Source of the DNA: Sorex araneus
Lineage: Eukaryota > Chordata > Mammalia > Eulipotyphla > Soricidae
Length of the DNA: 64,000 nt
Assembly (NCBI RefSeq): GCF_027595985.1
Contig: NC_073302.1
Location: forward strand, 407,132,503 to 407,196,502
Reading direction: 5' to 3'
Part shown: positions 1 to 13,500 of the stretch, one piece after another
Layout of the letters: each line of letters begins with the position of its first letter
Position numbering within the stretch: the first letter of the stretch is position 1
Translations under genes and position numbers: made by a program
Notes under the pieces: model-generated
What the model saw: the letters and a program-made list of their open reading frames with translations, nothing else
Database searches by the model: none
Told to the model about the DNA's origin: nothing

Positions 1-300
1 TAAATTCTACCATTTGGTGCTTTCCAAAGGACAATGGATAAAACCAATGATATCTGTGCCTCGGGCAATTCAGCTCACTGCAGTGCTTTGCTGGTAAATG
101 TTTAAGCAATGTCTCTCTGCAGGAGAGCCAGGGCTGATTTATACTGGTGGCTGATTTCTGTCAAGTAAATACTTTTCTATAGGAGTATCTAGAGGTAGAG
201 AGGAGGACACAGAGAGCAATGAACAAGACTGGGTGGCATTGTTCAGCTCGGTAAAAATCTGCACCTCTCACCGGGAGGGAAAGCAAAGGCTAATACATAC

Positions 301-410
301 GATGCATTCTTCGCAGCGCGGTCCAGTGGCAAACGGCTGGCACAGACACCGTCCAGTGTCTGCATCACAGGTGGAGAGTGGCTGGCTCCCCCGGGAGTGG
401 CAGTTGCAGG
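301..410 (-). CDS. LAMB4: LAMB4 exon: fourth LE repeat, first part (last exon in window)
   Basis: Acceptor gtgcttccag, donor ATC then gtatgt; phase 1 in, phase 0 out; residues 455-491. It reads [20 protein letters not shown] then [17 protein letters not shown]. The rest of this LE repeat must be on the next exon, beyond base 1. The acceptor tract on the minus strand is weak. Confidence 0.9.
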
Positions 411-3400
411 CTGGAAGCACAGCACATACAATGAGTCTCGTTTTTATTGCCTCACTCTGGCAAGTGCACTTCTGAGCCCACTGACCAGAACACGCGGCCG
501 CTGCAACACAGAGCAGCCGACCCTGACAAGCTCAAGGTCTAGCTAAGTGAACCAGTGCTGCGCCCAACACTGCCCAGGAAATCCCTTGCCTGCCCACCCA
601 GTGCTCCCACGCAGTTCCACTGGATGGCAAGCAGGAGACAAGACCATGGAGGAAGCAGTGCCAGCTGTAGATGCTGAGATGCTTGGCAGGCCGGGTGAAG
701 TATAGCAGTGTATAGCACTGTTGTCCCTTTGTTCATAGATTTGCTCGAGTGGGCACCAGGAACGTCTCCATTGTGAGACCTGTTGTTACTGTTTTTGGCA
801 TATCAAATACGCCATGGGTAGCTTGCCAGGCTCTGCCATGTGGGTGGGATACTCTGGGTAGCTTGCTGGGCTCTCTGAAAGGGGCAGAGGAATCGAACCA
901 GGGTCGACCACGTGCAAGGCAAATGCCCTACCTGCTGTGCTATCGCTCCAGGCTCCAGGGTGAAATATAAGGGGAATCATATAATATTGATCCTTTTGTA
1001 TCAGCTGTTTTTCTAGCATGTTTCCAAGGCCCATCATACTATAGTCTATATCAAGATTTCCTTCTTTTTAAAAGCTCAGTGATTTTCCTCATTGTATTTG
1101 CTACAGTTTGGTAGCGGGGGCATATTTAGCCATGCTGTGAGTAATTCTTGGTGCTGCTTGCAGGACTATCTGGTGCAAGAGATTCAAACTGGAAGTCCTT
1201 CGTGCAAAGCATGTAGTTTAAGGCTTCAAGGAATCTTGCTGACTCTATGCATATTTTCTAAAAATCTGTTCACTCATCAATGGTCATTTGTATTGTTTCC
1301 ACTTTAGAGCTATTGTTCATATGTTGTTATGCATGTGAAAATACAAACATGTCTTTCCTCTTATATGAAAGTTACATGGTCCAAAGTAAAGAATGAGGGT
1401 GTAGTGCTGGTCACAGAACTCTGAATACACTAAAAGTACTACATTCACACTTTAAAGAGTGTTGTATAATATGTAAACTATGTATCACATAAACTTGTTA
1501 CAAGAGAAAAAAATAAGACTTCTAATTAAAAGACACTGTTTAGTCTATACAAGAAAGATAGAGGGTTAATCAGCAGGGCAGGGGCCACTCCTGGCATGCT
1601 AAAAGGTATGATGGGAGATTGACTTAGTGTTATAATACTGACCTAATAATTTGAATTTGCCATCAAACCCAAGAAGAACAGTATTTTATTAAAGAAAGAT
1701 TTGGCATACAGCTTTCTTCCCTCCCTCTTCCCCCATGCATCTAACTTTCTAAACATGCAAATAACACACAGTTCCTTATAAGGACAAAATTACAGAGCAA
1801 GACACTGTGGTCCAAGGAAAATTATTTACCAGATTCCCGAAGGAATCTGCAGCTTTATGAGGTCCCAAGAGACTCTAAATTATTATTATCCTAGAGTCCA
1901 GGGTCTCCATGGTTGGCTGGAGAAGTCTCCGAGGTTCTTTCTATTTATCTATGACCCTTCCTTAGCTGTTCCAGGTTCCTCCCCCCACACATCCCACCCC
2001 TTTATCTTTCTCTAGAATACACCACAGGACCACTACTAGGAATGGTGGAAGAAGGGAACTAGCCATTAGAAAAAGAAAAAGAAACCACTACTTGAAGATT
2101 GCCTAAGAAGTCATCAATGCACTAAGAGTGCTAACTGTATTTTTCTTTTAACTAGCCATATTTTATTGTAATAAAACTGATTCAGTGACTCTTTAAAACC
2201 AGTAAATTTTAAAAAATTATTGAATCATTATGAGATACAATTACAAAGCTTTCATGATTATGTTTCAGTCATACAATGATCAAACACTCATTCCCCCCAT
2301 CAGTGTACCTTTCCCACCACCTATGTCCCCAGTATCCCGCCCACCACCTCACTTCACCCCACCCCTTGCCTTAATGGAATGCAGTTTCCTTCTTACTCTC
2401 TCTTTACTTTGGGGCATTGTGGTTTACAATACAGATATCAAGAGGCCATCATGTTCGGTCCTTTGTCTACTTTCAGCACACATCTCCCATCCCAAGTGAT
2501 CCAACTGCATTTTGATGAATGTGTATAGAAGAGTTCTGGTGGCAACTGTTGTTTAAAGATTTCACAGCTTGGTGTTGAATTTCTTGCCACATTACTGAGA
2601 TGGTACCGGTGAGAAAAATGTGAGTGCCCCCTGCCGGACCGTTGTGACAAGTGCAGCAAACTAGCTAGCAAAAAGTCCGCCCCCCACCCCCATCTCCATC
2701 CTAACTTAATTTAGCTGGAGGTTCTACATCCCTTTCCAAGAATGATATTTTAGGGCTAACCAAGATAGCCCCAGAGTTTACAATACCATTAAATGGGTTG
2801 GGAGCCAGACATCATGCACTTACGCTGACAGCCCAGAGGATCCGTGGCGCTCAGTCCATAGTAGTGGGGCTTGCACCGGTCACACTTGGCTCCTTCCACG
2901 TGCTCCTTACACAGGCACTGGCCCGCCACAGTCCCCAAGGCAGGATCTGAGTGGCTCACACAACTGCCACCTGATATGGTCCCATCAGGGTCACACTCAC
3001 AAGCTGGAGACATAGATACGCATGGTCTCAGTTCACCGCACATTATGGAAAACCTGACAAACATATAGCTTTTGCCGCTCTGCCACTAATTTACTTTGTT
3101 TAAATTATTAAATAAGTTAGAGGGTAGGAGAAATAGCACACAGCAGGTAGGGTGTCTGCTTTGCACACGGTTGACCAGAGTTTGATCCCCAGCACTATGT
3201 ACGGTTTCCTGAGCCCCGCCAGAAGTGATCCAGGAATGCAGATCCAGGAGTCTGTCATACGAACTGCTGGGTTGTCGCCGCCCACGCACCACCCCCCCCC
3301 CCCGTCAAAAAACAAACAAAAAAATACCAATCCCCAAAATTTATTATTCAGTAAGTTTGAGTTATATCAGTGAGCATAAGTTTTTTAGAAATGTGTCCTG

Positions 3401-4224
3401 GATCTCTATTCTTAGAAACATACATATAGCATTTAAGTTGTCTTAAAGTGAAAGAAAAAGGGTCTGGAGAGATAAGAGTGTAGGAGGTAAGATTGTAGGA
3501 GGTAAGGTGCTTGTTTTGCACATGGCCAACCTGCATACGGTCGCCTGAGCACTGCCAGCAAAAATCCTTGAACAAAGAGCCAGGAGTAATCCCTAAGCAC
3601 CACAAGGTGTGCCCCCTAATCAATCAATCAATCAATCAAATAAAAGAATCAGAAAAGATTGCAATTGCAAAAACTAAATTTACTAGCAGGGTCTTTGGGA
3701 GGCTATGAAAGGTTTTAGAGCTAGGTAAAGGGGAGGTTATATAATATTGTACCAGTGAATTATTGTTCACTTTTAGAATAATTTTGTATAATGTAAATTT
3801 TATTTCAATAAAAGACAAACATAAAGAATACTCTAAAATTAAAATAAGGTTGAGACAAGAGTGAGATATATATTAAATGCATATATATATTACACACATA
3901 TATATTAAATGCATTCATATATGTATAAAGGTTATATATTAATGTATAAAAAGTATATTAAAGGTATCAAGAGAAATAGAAAGAAAAAACTCACATAAAA
4001 TGCCTATCAAATCTGTGAATCATTGTTAAAAAAAATAAGTCTATTCTTCCTCATCATAGAAAATAAGTGGCAAGAGGAAGTGTTGTCATTCCTGTTTCCT
4101 CCAGCAAGGCTTGCTTATATCTTGCTTTTTTTTTTTTGAAATCTGCTGGTGGGACAAAGTAGTGGATAAAGAGATTCTGGAAAGGAAAGGGACAGATATA
4201 GAATGACTGTATTCATTTGTGGTA

Positions 4225-4262
<38 letters not shown>

Positions 4263-7182
4263 GAAGAAGAATATCAATGGCCAGGGTAAACAGGGGTTAG
4301 GAGGACTGGCCAATGGTTGTAACTAACCACAAGTGTAGGTAAGAATGAGAAGAGACCAGTATGACATAGTAGCCAGGAATGATCAGGCTGGACAAGATCT
4401 AAGAGTTAAAAGTAGGTAAAGGGATATTCTTGCTACTCTTTCAGTATTAATATTGCAAAACACAATGCCCAAAAGGAGAGAGAGCGAGAGAGTGAGTGAG
4501 AGAGAGCGACTGAGCGAGTGAGAGAGAGAGAGAAAGAGAGAGAGAGGCAGATGAGGGGTGGTGATGGGAGGAAGCCTGGGGACACTGGTGCTGGGAAACG
4601 TACCCTGGTGGAGGGATGAGTGTTTTGAAATACTGTATCACTGAAATCTGATCATGAATGGTTTTGTAATGCTCTATCCCACAGTGACTCAATAAAAAAG
4701 ATTTAAAAAAAAGATATTGTGGAAAATTTGGTAAACAGTCACCTGTAGGAAAGGAGCAATGAAAGTAGTAGCTCCTCCCCACTCCTTTTATTCTGTGGAG
4801 ACTCAAGTCCAGGAAAGAGTTCAGTATGGAAAAGACACTGATAGTATCAGTGACTTCAGAGGGCAGGAGTTACAACAGATGAGACTAATTATAAGAGTTT
4901 GATTAGCGCACAGAAGAACTCTAGCAGTGAGGGCTCCTGATAGATCACTCCCCCACTCATTCCTGGAAACGTTCAGGTGGAGGCTGGAGTAGCCCTGCTG
5001 ACCTTTGACATGGAGGACTAGGGCATCCATGGCATTTGATCCACCAAAGGCTCTCACACATGTGGTGCTCCATCTCCAAGGCATTTACACCACTTTCCCT
5101 GTTATCCTTTTGGTTTGGGGGCCATACTTGGCTGTGTCAGAGACTACTCCAAGCTCTCGGCTCAGGGGTCACTCCTGGATGTTGGGAGTTCAAAATCATC
5201 TGTGGTGCTGGGGATCAACCCCCAGTCAGCTATGTGCAAGACAAACAACATAACCCTCATAGGATTTCTCTTCTCTGGTTCTAACATTTGCTCCACTTAA
5301 AAAAAAATGCACTTGGGGCTGGAGTGATAGCACAGTGGGTAGGGTGTTAGCCTTGCACGAGGCCGAACCCGGTTCAATTCCCAGCATCCCATATGGTCCC
5401 CTGAGCACCACGAGGGGTAATTCCTGAGTGCAAAGCCAGGAGTAACCCCTGTGCATCGCCAGGTGTGACCCAAAAAAAGCAAAAAAAAATGCACTAAAGA
5501 TAGAAAATGACTATCCTATTTTTAAGGACCATTTTATTTATATTTATGTATTTGCTTTGCATTACAAAAATAAAACTCTCTAGTCGAAAGATACTACCTA
5601 ACAGCCTTTGAGGTCAGTGGGGAAAAATCCAGTCAAACCAGTTGTTTGATGTCATTGAAGCAAACCTTGCTTGTCTGACAGAATTTTTCAATTTCCAATT
5701 GTTACTGGATTGTGACTGGTGATAAAATCTTACTGTGGAAAAAGCAGCATTAGGTTCTGTTACAATTGGAAAATAGCACACTTCACTTCTAATTAAAGCC
5801 AGTTGCTTCTAGAAACGAAGACACAAATTGGGCTCATTTTAGAGAAGTCAAAAACAAAAAGTTCAGCTTTGTTTGGGAGACACACCATAGGGCCAGAACT
5901 GAGTTCCACAGTATAACTGAATTACTAGAAGAGTATATCTCAGATGGGAACATGAATGAGCAAGCAACTAGCCTTATTTTAAAAAAAAATTTTTTTTCTT
6001 TTTGGCAATGTTCAGGGGTTACTCCTGCCTCTGCATTCAGGAATTACATCTGGTGGAGCTCAGGGGACCATATGGGATGCCAGAGATCAAACCTGAATCA
6101 GCCACATACAAGGCAAACACCCTACCCACTTACTGCTTCAACCCTAGAGCCTTACTTTTAAGTAATACTAAATCAGGCTTCTAGGCTAGCAGTTTGATAA
6201 AATTTTGTGGTGTTATATAATTGAATTTTAGCAAACTTTCATTGATCGGTGTGAGCCTGCCAAATCTTTCTCTGTATTTTTTCTGTGTTATATTGATGGC
6301 ATTTTAATCACAGAAGACTTATAATTAGTTGGTCTTAGGTTTGGAATTAGTTTATGTAAATATTTAGGCTCAAACCAGTCTCACTTATATGAGATTTCTA
6401 ATAAGTCTTAATACATGCTGTTTGTATATACACAGTTAAACATACATAAACATACAATTCAGTAAACTGGGAAAAATTGGGAAATCTCATGATGGAAGCA
6501 TTTGTTATATGTGTGTGTTGGAGGGGAAGGCAGGGGAGTGGGCATTTCCTGGACTACTGAGGAACTAATTTCTAATTCTTAATTCCTTGTACAAGAGTGA
6601 CCATATGTGGTACTGGGGATTTGAACCATGGTTAACCTGATGCATGACAAATACCTTAACTCCTATGCTACTTCTTTGGTCCCATCATGATGGTAGTTTT
6701 TAATAAGTAACTCATCTGTCTTTCCTTGAGAAACTTGTTTACAAAAAAATGACATCTCTTCAGAGGTTCTAGTTTTCTTACCACGATTTCCCTCAAAAGC
6801 CATTATGTTTAAACTAAACAGTTTTTAAGAAACAAGATTTGGGCCAGAGTGATAGTACGGTGAGTAAGGTGCTTGCCTCATATAAAGTCTACCTGGATTC
6901 AATTCCTAACACTATACATGGTCCCCTGAGCCTTGCCAGGAATAATCCCTGAAAGCAGCCAGGAGTAAACCCTGATCACTGCTGGCTGTAGCCCAAAAAA
7001 CAAAGAGAAGGAAACAAGACTAGTGTATATGTTAGGAACATTTGATTTGGGTATTTGCAAATCTCTTTCCAGACTCCTATTTTATCCGTTTCAAAACATT
7101 GCCTTTTTCTGATTCTACTCCAGAGAGCAATTTAATCTTAAAAAACATACATGACTCTTAAAACTTTAATAAATAGTGTGTG

Positions 7183-7213
<31 letters not shown>

Positions 7214-9043
7214 TATAGGTTCCTATTTTTTAAAAAGTGCAGCACTTAGGGCATTGATTTAAAGAAAGTTTCTGGGAATGCAGTTATTCAGTTCTTTGTA
7301 TCAATTTAATGCATGCGGGGTTCTGAGTTATGGCTGTGTTAGATGCTATTTCATATATTCTGATTATATAAAGTTTGAGCTTTCATTTCATAACAGAAAT
7401 GAAAGTTCCTCCATATATATTCTGACATTATATTAGTGATACAACCGGAGATTGATTTCTGCCAGTACTGAGAAATCCAACTTCTTAGGCATGTGAACAT
7501 TTTTGTTGAGTACCCCAAGAATGCAGGGCCCTGGATATTCTTTACCCAGGTTATTTCTTGTGGTTCTGCTTACAGCAGGCTACCTTGAGGGAAAAGATAA
7601 CATCCTCCCCCTTCCCCCAGACAAAGAGCTTTTTTCTAGTTGCAATAAATTCAATGAATACTCTAAGCTCAGGGTTCCTTGTGACTTAAACTCATTCCGT
7701 GTGCAGCATGCAGCTGGTATCTCTCTTTTATCCCCTTGGGACTTGGGGCTTAGGGATATGGAAACTCACTCCAGTACAAACATTGTTTCTGTGTCGTGAG
7801 TAATAAAGTCCTTTGTGTTTGATCCAGGAGTTTGATGTGTCCTACCAGCACCCATAAAGCATTAATAGTCTGAAGTGCTAGCAGGTAGGGTAGGAACTCA
7901 GGCACTGGGCATTTGATATCAGATTGGAATATTTATTGATGAGGTGCTGCTGGGACTGTAATGCAGCAAGCAAGGTGTCTATGGCTTGGAATTTAAGGAA
8001 ACCTTTTGTTAACTGCTAGTGGCAAGTGTTAACCCTGCACTAGCATGATTCTGAGAGTGAGTGAGTGCTTCCTTCAGTTTGGGGACCTGGTGCTTTGCCG
8101 GTGTCACTCCAGATTCATTCCTTCAGGGAAATGCAAGCCCAAACCAATCAGGAGCTATCACTTCTTTTGTAAGAAATAAAATATGACAAAAACCAAGTGT
8201 TGGCCAGGATAGGGAATAATGGGAATGCTTCCAGAGTCTAGTTTAAGTTAATTAGTATAGTCCCATATGGGACAGTTTAATAATACCTAGTCAACATGAA
8301 GAAGTACATACTCTCTGGTCCAGTGACTTCACTCCTTAGGGACATACATGACTAAATGCATAAGACTATGTCTATGAGAAGATAGATATATTGCAGTATC
8401 AAGAGAGAAACAAAAATTCTGTTTTGCCCTATTTTTATGAAGGAATATTATGCAGAAATTAAAACTGGCAAGCCAGGGCTGCCTGTTCTTGACAAATCTT
8501 AAAAATAGAATGTTAATTGGAACACTCACAGCAACCTACAGCATAGTCTTATTTATCTAAAGTTTGGAAGCTTGCCAACACATATTGTTTGTAGATCAAA
8601 ACTGGGCATGCAGATGTAAAAACCAACATGGTGATGATGAATGGCCACCCACTCCCCTTTATGCCCAGGTAAAAGGGGAAACGAATGGTACACAAGGACA
8701 CCTGGGCCCTGCATTAGGATCCTGAAGAGGACTGGGCAAGAGAATGGCATTTTGACAAAGCTGGAGGTTTGTATCATGGGGCATTCAATATTTTTTTTTC
8801 TTTTTGGGTCACACCTGGCAATGCACAGGGCTTACTCCTGGCTCTGCACTCAGGAATCACTCCTGGCGGTGCTCAAGGGACTATATGGGATGCTGGGAAT
8901 TGAACCCGGGTTGGCTGTGTGCAAGGCAAACGCCCTACCCGCTGTGCTATTGCTCCAGCCCCAACAATATTCTTTACTCTTATACATGCCTAAAATAATT
9001 CTGTCACAAGAACTGAGAAGTTAGGCTTGCTCTTGAAGTCTGT

Positions 9044-9096
<53 letters not shown>

Positions 9097-9741
9097 TATT
9101 TTTAATTTTTTGGCTTTTGGGTCATACCTGGTGATACTTGGGGGTTACTCCTGGTTCTGCACTCAGGAATTACTCCTGGAGTTGCTCGGGGGAACAGATG
9201 GGATGCTAGAGCTTAAACCTGGGTCGAAAAGGCAAACAAAAGCCCTACCTGCGGTGCTATCACTCAGGCCCCTCTCTCTCTTGAATACGTATCTTTTCTG
9301 GCTTGGTTTTTCCTATTTGGAGAAGCCTGTGATCTCTCTGGAACACTTACTTTCTCCCTCTCTTCAATTAAAAAAAAAGTGCTTTGCTTCACTAAAAAAA
9401 AAAAATCAAATTGAGAAGTTAAATGAATTTTTTGGTTTTTGGTTTGGCCTCCTGAGAGTTACTAGGAGGCCCCAGGCCCACTGAACTGCTGACCTGCCTG
9501 CAGTTAAGTGCTAGGAAGATCAGGTACTGCTCAGGACCTGCCTTGCCCAGGATGATGCCACCAAGCTGGCCAAGCTCTGGAGCCGCCAAGGGTGTACCCT
9601 AGAGAAGTGGGGACCCTGTGATGCCCAGGTCTGCTGCTTGCATGGCATGCACCTTAACTCCTTTTCTGTCTCTCCAGCCCTGAAAGATTTTTAAATCTTA
9701 AAAATAAGGATAAGAACTCATGAGTCCTGTGGTGCTCAGGA

Positions 9742-9780
<39 letters not shown>

Positions 9781-10549
9781 TGGTGTGTGTGTGTGTGTGT
9801 ATGTGTGTATGTTGGGGTGGGGGGTGTTGCCAGCTAATTAGGCAGGCAGTTCAGTGCAAGGGCCTGCGGACACAACAGCTATTGGGGACCTGCAGTGCTG
9901 GGGATACCCAGGTCACCCGGGGTTGCTGGGGACAGGGCGCGGGTTACAGAAGCTGGTGCTCCGGGTGATGCTGGGACTTGAACCCTGGGTGTAAGCACGC
10001 TAGGCTGTGTCCTAAACACAGTTCCATCTCCCGGCCCCAAGCCGCATGAATCCGAAGGCGTCTCAAGCCAGTCCAGTGCAGTTCCCTGCGGAGCTCCGGG
10101 GACCCCGGGCTCACTGATGCGTGGCCAGCCCCGTCCCATCCCCCTCCAGATGGGGTCCCCACCAGCACCGCGCGCTGACACCCCGGGGGCTGAGGCCCGA
10201 GCAAGACTCACGAAGGCAGGTGTAAGGGTCGGAGAGGGGCCTGCTGGGGTCCCTGTAGAAGAGGGGTCTGCAGCGCTCGCAGTGCGGCCCCTCAGTGTGG
10301 TGCTGGCAGTCCTCGCACACGCCCCCGCTCAGGCCCCCGCTCGCCACGTACCGGGTCCTGTCGAAGTGACAGCGCTGGGCGTGGTGGTTACAGCGACAGG
10401 CTGCGGAGGACAGAGACACTGAGTCAGGACCTGGTGCTGGCCCCTGCCAGCACTGCCTGCCAACAGACGCTCCCAAGGACACTTCTTAGCACTTTCACTC
10501 CGCTCATAAGCTAGTTAATACCATGTTCCCAAAACGTTTAATATCTACC

Positions 10550-10582
<33 letters not shown>

Positions 10583-13500
10583 CATAAACAACAACAGCAA
10601 AATCATCAGGGTGAGCTAGAGGCCACAGTGCTGTTAGGATGTTTTGTCAGCAATGCTTTCTCTTTCCCTCAAGAACCCCCTTCCTGGGGCTGGAGAGATA
10701 GCACAGCGGGTAGGGCGTTTGCCTTGCACGCGGCCGACCCGGGTTCAAATCCCAGCATCCCATATGGTCCCCTGAGCACGGCCAGGGGTAATTCCTGAGT
10801 GCAGAGCCAGGAGTAACCCCTGTGCATCACCAGGTGTGACCCAAAAAGCAAAAAAAAAAAAAAAAAAAAAAAAACCCTTCCTGACCTAGGTTATAAATGG
10901 AATTTATAACATGGAAATTATTAATTGATTACTGTGCAATAAATTTTCAGAGAAGGTACCAGGATGCACAGCCCCCACCTCTACCCCAGCCCCAGCTCCC
11001 TTCTCTGTGGGCAGAAGGTCTGGTCTCCGGCCACAGGTGATTGTCATCCCATCTGCAGCCTTTCAGCCCATCTTGCTGAGTGGCAAGGGGGAGAGGTCGT
11101 GTGCTTGGAGGAATTTTTGCTCGTGTCTTAGCTAAACAGCGAAGCTCAGGCTACGCTCTGTGTACTGCACTTTTTACAGATGGGCCCTTTAATAACTTCT
11201 AGTGATCTTTCACATCTTGCCCCCTGCCCGTTCCCTCAGTTTCATTTTTTTCCCCGAGGACTGGAGAGAAAAGGCAGAATACAACATTTGTTTGAAGCTC
11301 ATCAAAGAGGGGAAGCAGTGAACACATCTCCCCCCCCAGTCCCATTGGCCTAAATATTGAATTAAAAACAAACAAACACAACATCTTATTCAACCTAATC
11401 CTAGAGATCTAGGATGAAATTTAATTATATTTATGCAATTATATTCATGGAATGTGGAATGTATGAATATTCAGGGAAATGTTGGGAATCTCTAACCCAA
11501 TTTTTTTTCTTTTGGGGCTATACCTGGTGGTGCTCAGGGTTTACTCTTGGCTCTTGGGATTACTCCTGACAGTGCACAGGAGACCATGTGGATGAGATCA
11601 TGGGTAGGCCCTGTGCAAGGCAAGCTCCTTACTCTCTGTACCATGGCTGCAGCCCTACTAACCCAAATCTTGTCTTTTGCAAAGTCCTGGAGCGGCACTG
11701 TCCCCACTGAACCAAATTACCATTCTGTGGTTCTGCCCCTCCCCTGGGAGAAGTCACACAACATTCATATTGGGGTCATATTCAGCATTGCTTGGGGACC
11801 ATGCAGTACTGGGGTTTCAACCTGGGACTCCTGCCTGCAAGCATGCTTTCCAGGTGTTTGAGGCAGCTCCCTGTTCCTGCAGGAATATCATTTTACTTTT
11901 ATAATTCCTGTCAATATGGGGCGTGAGGGTTTGAGGAGTTGGTGGTTCTTCCATGTGAGATCATGGAAGAGGTACAGTGATTCCACAGTCGAAACTGGAA
12001 GCCACAGACAGGCTCTCCACCTTTGTGAACTGATGCAGCCATAGAAGTGAACTGAGAAGCTTTCCCAGGGAGGAAATGCAGAGCACTTGCCAGCTCCCCC
12101 CCCCCCCCCCCCCCCCCGTGCACGCCACACCCACCTCTGCAAGTACTAGCCCGGAGGCCTGCTGCTGGCTGCCAAGGAGCATCCTGGAAGAAGTCCTTGC
12201 ATCTCTCACAGTTCGGGCCATCTGTATTGTGCTGACAGACACACTGGCCGTGAACCTGCAGGAACAGTGTTAGAGAGGGTTTGCTTGTTTATTTTTTGAG
12301 GGTTGGGGATACACACCTAGAAGTACTTTGGGTCCACACCTGGCATTGCTTAGAGGCCTCTCCTGGTGGTGCTCAGGGGAACATATGTGATGTCAGGGAT
12401 TGAAATGGGGTCAGCAGGGCTGGAGCGATAACACAGCGGGTGGGGTGTTTGCCTTGCATGTGGCCAACCCGGGTTTGATTCACAGCATCCCATATTGTCC
12501 CCTGAGCACCGCCAGGAGTAATTCCTGAGCACAGAGCCAGGAGTAACCCCTGTGCATCGCCAGGTGTGACCCAAAAAGAAAATAAAATGGGGTCAGCTGC
12601 ATGGAAGATAAAGATGCCCCTATCCTATCTCTCTGGCCCCACAGGGGCTTTCTTTAAATGGGAAATAAAATTCCAGGCCATGAAGATTCCTGATTCATGG
12701 CTTCTGATTTGTTAGTTCCAGTGGCAATCCTATTTCTTATTATTTGCCTAATTGACTCCAAAATATTTTGTTTAGTGTAAGATGTCCTGTAAATAATTAT
12801 CACAAGTTTTGGCACTGTTGTTTTAATCATCTATTTTTAATAGCCATTCATAAGTGATACTTTGATTCTTTGATTTAAATAATACTTTTATTTTTAATAA
12901 CCATTAATAACCATGGCAATGCACTGCAGCCATTAGTAAAATACAGAGCAGGATGAGTGGGGGGAGGGGCGTCTAGAATAATGAAACATAGGGGGTAGTA
13001 AAACAGAAAGGAACTGAATAAAGGAATATGGTTCCCTTGGTTTTAGACAAAACGCCGTAAGTGCTAAAGCTCACCGGCAGAAATTCTCTATTGAAACACA
13101 GCTGAGTGGGAATGCACAGGAGCCTCAGTCTTATGTGATTACAACGAACAGTTTCAAATTATTTAGTAGACAACCCCAGGGATTGTGCATAAGAATACAA
13201 TTATTTTATTCCATCCCTCTTTTAAGACTCGCCCCAAGAATGGATGAGCACTTCACTCTGAATATATTATCGCTACATGGTGAAAACATTACTGACAATG
13301 ATGGTTCCAACAGCATCAGATACTGAATCCCCTTAGCTCCACTTCAGGCTTTCTACACCATGGGATTCAGTAAATTTTCTTTTTTAAAAATTTAATTTCA
13401 TTTTTATAAAGTAGTTCACAATGCTTGATTACATTTAATATTCAAACACCAATCCCACCACCATTACACCTCCCCACCATCATAATTCAGATGTTTCCAT

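Noticed and set aside
7503-7799. 98-codon frame with a signal-peptide-like start
   Set aside because: It overlaps LTR-like sequence with a polyadenylation signal. No conserved motif; the hydrophobic start is probably chance.
8804-8998. Many frames containing phrases such as [15 protein letters not shown] and [16 protein letters not shown]
   Set aside because: These recur at dozens of places because they are translations of the SINE, not a protein family.
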